From Paeniglutamicibacter sp. Y32M11 (lineage in GTDB: Bacteria > Actinomycetota > Actinomycetes > Actinomycetales > Micrococcaceae): a stretch of DNA of 64,000 nt. Positions 60,920 to 64,000 of the stretch are shown here, piece after piece. A program made the position numbers and the translations under genes. The notes under the pieces were generated by a model that made no database searches, was not told the DNA's origin, and saw nothing but the letters and a program-made list of their open reading frames with translations. Position 1 is the first letter of the stretch, and each line of letters opens with the position of its first letter. The stretch spans positions 1,550,001-1,614,000 of the forward strand of contig NZ_CP079107.1 in the NCBI RefSeq assembly GCF_019285735.1. Direction: 5' to 3'.

Positions 60920-61399
60920 CTAAATGAAGATCAGGACGTTCTGGCCCTGAATCTCAGCGGCGAAGCGTTCGAGGGCCCCCCTGGCCGGACCCGCTGTGGC
61001 CTTGCCATCGGTGGCGTCGAACGCCGAGCCATGGCAGGCACAATAAAAGCCCTCGCCACTGGGGGCCTTGGTCCCCACCGCGCATCCCTGATGCGTGCAA
61101 ATGGCCGTGTACGCCAGCACGGATTTTTCGCTGGGGCGGAAGAGTAAGTAGCCGGATTCTTTTCCGGCGGTATCGCCCTGGGTGGCAATCGCCGAAACAG
61201 CCAAGCGGGTGCCCACGGACAATTCAGCGGTGGTGGCAACAACTACTCCCTCGCCGACCGGGACCGGGGGAGCCGAAGGAGTATTGTTCGGCGCGGCGGA
61301 AGAACCGTCACCGCAGGCCGCTAGGGCCAGGGTGGCGCCTGCCGCCATGGTTCCGCCGACAAAGGCGCGACGGGTGCTGGGGGAAGAAAACGAGCTCAT
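60920..61399 (-). CDS. Exported Rieske [2Fe-2S] lipoprotein A
   Basis: 159 residues: Tat-type TRRAFV, hydrophobic stretch and lipobox LAAC (Cys32 region), an Ala/Pro linker, then a compact Rieske domain with CTHQGC and CACHGSAF as cluster ligands. Not the large qcrA subunit. No partner oxygenase or bc1 genes nearby. ATG at 61399 is preferred to the GTG two codons upstream. It is separated from its paralogue by about 50 bp on the same strand. Confidence 0.85.
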   Translation of the reverse strand: MSSFSSPSTRRAFVGGTMAAGATLALAACGDGSSAAPNNTPSAPPVPVGEGVVVATTAELSVGTRLAVSAIATQGDTAGKESGYLLFRPSEKSVLAYTAICTHQGCAVGTKAPSGEGFYCACHGSAFDATDGKATAGPARGALERFAAEIQGQNVLIFI

Positions 61400-61450
61400 G
61401 ACCACTATCTTCCCACGTTAGGCCGGCGCCACGGTGAAAGCGCGTGGTTC

Positions 61451-61882
61451 CTAGAGGTAGATCTTGACCTGATCGCCCTGGATCACGGCAGCAAAGCGAG
61501 TCAGTGCCTTGGGAGCTGGCCCCTGGGTTACCGAGCCGTCGAGCTTTGAATATTCCGAGCCGTGGCAGGGACATTTGAAGGTGGTGCCGCTGCCTGTGCC
61601 CACCTTGCAGCCCTGATGGGTGCAGACCGAAGTGTAGGCCAGCACCGTGGTCTCATCGGGGCGATACAGTAGGTAGCCGGCACCCCCGATGCTGACCGAA
61701 GCGGTACCCGACACGGGCAACTTCGCCACGGCGATCGCATCGGTAGCATTTCCCGTGGCTTCGGGAGATTTTGCTGCCTCTTCTCCGGAACCGCATGACA
61801 CCAACGTGACGGCCGCGCCGGCCACGAGGGAGGCGCCTAAAATTCCTCTGCGGGTGGGCAGCAGCGTGATGGATTGTTTCAT
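61451..61882 (-). CDS. Exported Rieske [2Fe-2S] lipoprotein B
   Basis: 143 residues with the same plan: TRRGIL Tat motif, lipobox LVSC, linker, and Rieske ligands CTHQGC and CPCHGSEY. Clearly paralogous to protein A. Folded-cofactor export through Tat followed by lipid anchoring fits both. The electron partner is unknown. ATG at 61882 chosen; a GTG lies two codons upstream. Confidence 0.85.
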   Translation of the reverse strand: MKQSITLLPTRRGILGASLVAGAAVTLVSCGSGEEAAKSPEATGNATDAIAVAKLPVSGTASVSIGGAGYLLYRPDETTVLAYTSVCTHQGCKVGTGSGTTFKCPCHGSEYSKLDGSVTQGPAPKALTRFAAVIQGDQVKIYL

Positions 61883-61955
61883 ATCCACAGTGTCACTCAG
61901 AATGAGGGAAGCGTCGGTGGGCTACCAGACTTTTTTGCGTGGTTACGCACGCCGC

Positions 61956-62008
61956 ATACAGCTGGCCGCGGCCCACGGACTGAGCCCGTGGGCCGCGGCC
62001 AGCTGTAT
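61956..62008 (-). terminator. Terminator of the 3-hydroxyacyl-CoA dehydrogenase gene
   Basis: 23-bp perfect stem (61956-61978 with 61986-62008) and a 7-base loop, 19 bp after the stop of the gene at 62027. No U-tract on the minus strand. Confidence 0.75.
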
Positions 62009-62026
62009 GTTTATAGAGCGGAGAAC

Positions 62027-64000
62027 TTAGCCCTGGTGGAACGTTTTTCCGTTGGCCCGAACCGAGGCACCGACCTGATCAAGGTACGGAGTAATGCCGC
62101 CCAGATGCATGGGCCATCCTGCCCCCATGATCATGCACAAATCGATGTCCTCCGGACCAGCAACCACGCCCTCGTTGAGCATCAACCCAATTTCTTGGGC
62201 CAAGGCATCCTGCGTACGAACCAATAGTTCCTCCGCCGTACTCGGCGTGTTGCCGAACTCCAGCAGCTCCAGTGTCGAGGCGGGGATTTCTACCGTCCCG
62301 TCGGCGGCCGGGACCCAGAGTGAGGTGATGGAGTTCTTGATCAGCGTCTGCTGGTTCGACGAGACGTGGAAGCGCTCGCCGAAAGCAGCATGCAGCGACT
62401 CCGAGACGTGGTTGGCCACCGGAATTCCGACCATGGCCAATAACGTGAACGGACTCATCGGCAAACCCATGGGGCGCAGGGCTCCATCGGCCGTCGCGGC
62501 GTCGGTGCCATCATCAAAGGCCTTGGCAATCTCACCCATCAGGCGCAGCAGGATGCGATTGACCACAAATGCCGCATTGTCCTTAACCAAAACACTGGTT
62601 TTACGAAGTGCCGCGCCCAACGCGAAGGCCGTTGCCAGGGCCACATCATTGGTTTTTTCGGCACGGACAATCTCCAACAGTGGCATCTGGGCCACCGGGT
62701 TGAAGAAGTGGAAGCCCACCAACCGCTCGGGGTGGGCCAAATCGCGACCCATCTCGGTGACCGAGAGGGAAGAAGTATTGGTTGCCAGGATGCAGTCGGC
62801 GGAGACAACAGCCTCGACCTCGGCAAATACCTGCTTCTTGACCGACAACTCCTCAAAAACTGCCTCGATGACAAAATCGGCATCGGCAAAGGCTGCCTTG
62901 GATACCGAACCTGTCACCAGGGCCTTGGTGCGGTTGGCGGCGTCCGGGGAAATTCGCCCCTTGGCCAACTGCTTGTTGATCTCGCCATGAATGTAGTCAA
63001 GGCCCTTCTCTACGCGGGCCGCGTCAACGTCGGTGATGACCACCGGCACCTTCAGACTCTTGGCGAAAATCAGCGCCAGCTGCCCGGCCATCAGCCCGGC
63101 ACCAACAACACCCACCTTGCTCACGGGACGAGCCAACTTCTTATCCGGTGCTCCGGCCGGGCGCTTGGAGCGCTTCTGGACCAGGTCCAGGAAGGCGTAG
63201 ACGGTGTTATGGAACGCGTGGGTCTGCATCAATTCGGTCAGGGCGGCGATTTCCAGTGCCGCAGATTCCGTCTGGGTGATGGATGCCCCGGCTTCGAAGA
63301 CATCGAGCACCTTGGCTGGCGCCGGTGCGGCATTGGAAGTCTTGGACTCCACGAAGGCTCGCGCCTTGGCCGCGGCCGCGGCCCAACGCGCGGTGATCTC
63401 CGGGTTGCCGTTGGGTTCCACGGCGTTGGGGCGCTGCACCGTTATCTCGCCGGTGAGTACAGCATCTGCCCAGAGCAGTGATTGCTCCAGGAAATCTGCG
63501 GATTCAAACAATGTGTCGGCGATGCCCAGCTTGGCGGCAGTTACACCGTTAAGCGAGCGGTTATTGTTCAGCGGGTTTTCGATCATGACCGTCATGGCTG
63601 CCTCGGGTCCGATCAGGCGCGGCAGTCGGTAGACTCCGCCCCAGCCCGGGACCAACCCGATGAAGGCCTCGGGCAGGCCGATGCCGTTGGCTCCACTGGA
63701 GACGGTGCGGTAGGTGCAGGCCAGAGCAATTTCCAGGCCACCGCCGAGGGCCACACCATTGATGAGGGCGAAGGTGGGGACCCCGAGGTCGGCCAACAGA
63801 TCGTAGGCACTGTGACCTAGAGAAGCCATGGCGGCACCGTTTTGCGGTGAGGCCAGGGATTTGACGCCATTCAAATCCGCGCCGGCGACCAGGTAGTGGG
63901 GTTTACCGGTGAGCGCCAGTGCCTGGATTTCCCCTGCTGCCGCGCGCTTTTTTTGCTCGGTAAGTTTCGCGTGCAGTTCCAGCAGGGTATTCGGGCCCAG
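62027..64000 (-). CDS. Fatty acid oxidation multifunctional protein (enoyl-CoA hydratase / 3-hydroxyacyl-CoA dehydrogenase), 5' end outside window
   Basis: 658 visible residues; the reading frame is open to the right edge, so the start is missing. Crotonase part: NGVALGGGLEIALACTYRT and GLPEAFIGLVPGWGG. Then the NAD-binding Rossmann motif GVVGAGLMAGQLAL and the dehydrogenase domain with ATNTSSLSVTEM and GFHFFNPVAQMPLLEIV. Beta-oxidation of acyl-CoA. This is the FadJ/FadB-like type; the thiolase partner is not in view. Confidence 0.92.
   Translation of the reverse strand: MGPNTLLELHAKLTEQKKRAAAGEIQALALTGKPHYLVAGADLNGVKSLASPQNGAAMASLGHSAYDLLADLGVPTFALINGVALGGGLEIALACTYRTVSSGANGIGLPEAFIGLVPGWGGVYRLPRLIGPEAAMTVMIENPLNNNRSLNGVTAAKLGIADTLFESADFLEQSLLWADAVLTGEITVQRPNAVEPNGNPEITARWAAAAAKARAFVESKTSNAAPAPAKVLDVFEAGASITQTESAALEIAALTELMQTHAFHNTVYAFLDLVQKRSKRPAGAPDKKLARPVSKVGVVGAGLMAGQLALIFAKSLKVPVVITDVDAARVEKGLDYIHGEINKQLAKGRISPDAANRTKALVTGSVSKAAFADADFVIEAVFEELSVKKQVFAEVEAVVSADCILATNTSSLSVTEMGRDLAHPERLVGFHFFNPVAQMPLLEIVRAEKTNDVALATAFALGAALRKTSVLVKDNAAFVVNRILLRLMGEIAKAFDDGTDAATADGALRPMGLPMSPFTLLAMVGIPVANHVSESLHAAFGERFHVSSNQQTLIKNSITSLWVPAADGTVEIPASTLELLEFGNTPSTAEELLVRTQDALAQEIGLMLNEGVVAGPEDIDLCMIMGAGWPMHLGGITPYLDQVGASVRANGKTFHQG

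Overview
This window looks like a chromosomal segment from a high-GC actinobacterium, most likely of the Micrococcaceae (Arthrobacter, Glutamicibacter or Paeniglutamicibacter group). The reasons are the gene order (sigA/hrdB, actinobacterial parE and parC, sepH, dut, ceoB/ceoC-like trk genes, trmA-like gene, dxs), the mycothiol-type ArsC and mycothiol-associated DinB/maleylpyruvate isomerase folds, the many GTG starts, TANNNT -10 boxes close to start codons, and a CydD-CydC fusion. No rRNA, tRNA, CRISPR array, phage or insertion sequence was seen.

Region 1 (1-11 kb) is core: the 3' part of dihydrolipoyl dehydrogenase, leucyl aminopeptidase, a PAC2 protein with an MFS transporter, a DUF4192 protein, the primary sigma factor, a small DUF7455 protein and topoisomerase IV subunit B. 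Region 2 (10.9-19.1 kb) lies between parE and parC. It holds a BlaR-type metallopeptidase and BlaI-type repressor (minus strand) divergent from cydA-cydB-cydDC, with two near-identical inverted repeats in the shared promoter region, so cytochrome bd is probably under BlaI control. Region 3 (19.2-44.3 kb) is again conserved core: parC, a GNAT/acyl-CoA-synthetase fusion, DUF5998, a nucleotide-pyrophosphatase-like protein, sepH, DUF4193, DUF3093, dut, DUF3710, an OB-fold protein, DUF3159, two TrkA-type RCK proteins, a permease that I recognise as KimA-like, an RNA methyltransferase, aconitase, arsC, dxs and DUF402. The part from DUF4193 to dxs matches the order and orientation I recall for Mycobacterium tuberculosis Rv2699c to Rv2682c.

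Region 4 (44.4-64 kb) is more accessory: a lysoplasmalogenase-like protein, a four-gene family-5 ABC importer with a permease-ATPase fusion, and, divergent from it across a DtxR/IdeR-like iron box, two paralogous glutamine-amidotransferase-fold proteins. Then come a DinB-like protein, a 5'-truncated DinB remnant, an E. coli-type argG, a likely five-gene operon (aldo/keto reductase, nucleoside hydrolase, ECF importer S-T-AA), an unknown gene, two small Tat/lipoprotein Rieske proteins, and the C-terminal part of a fatty-acid oxidation protein.

The items most worth following are the BlaI-cyd regulatory module, the iron-box transporter with its paired GATase-like proteins, the KimA-like potassium transporter facing two orphan RCK subunits and carrying a substituted binding-site aspartate, the nucleoside-hydrolase-linked ECF importer, and the recurring leaderless-type promoters.
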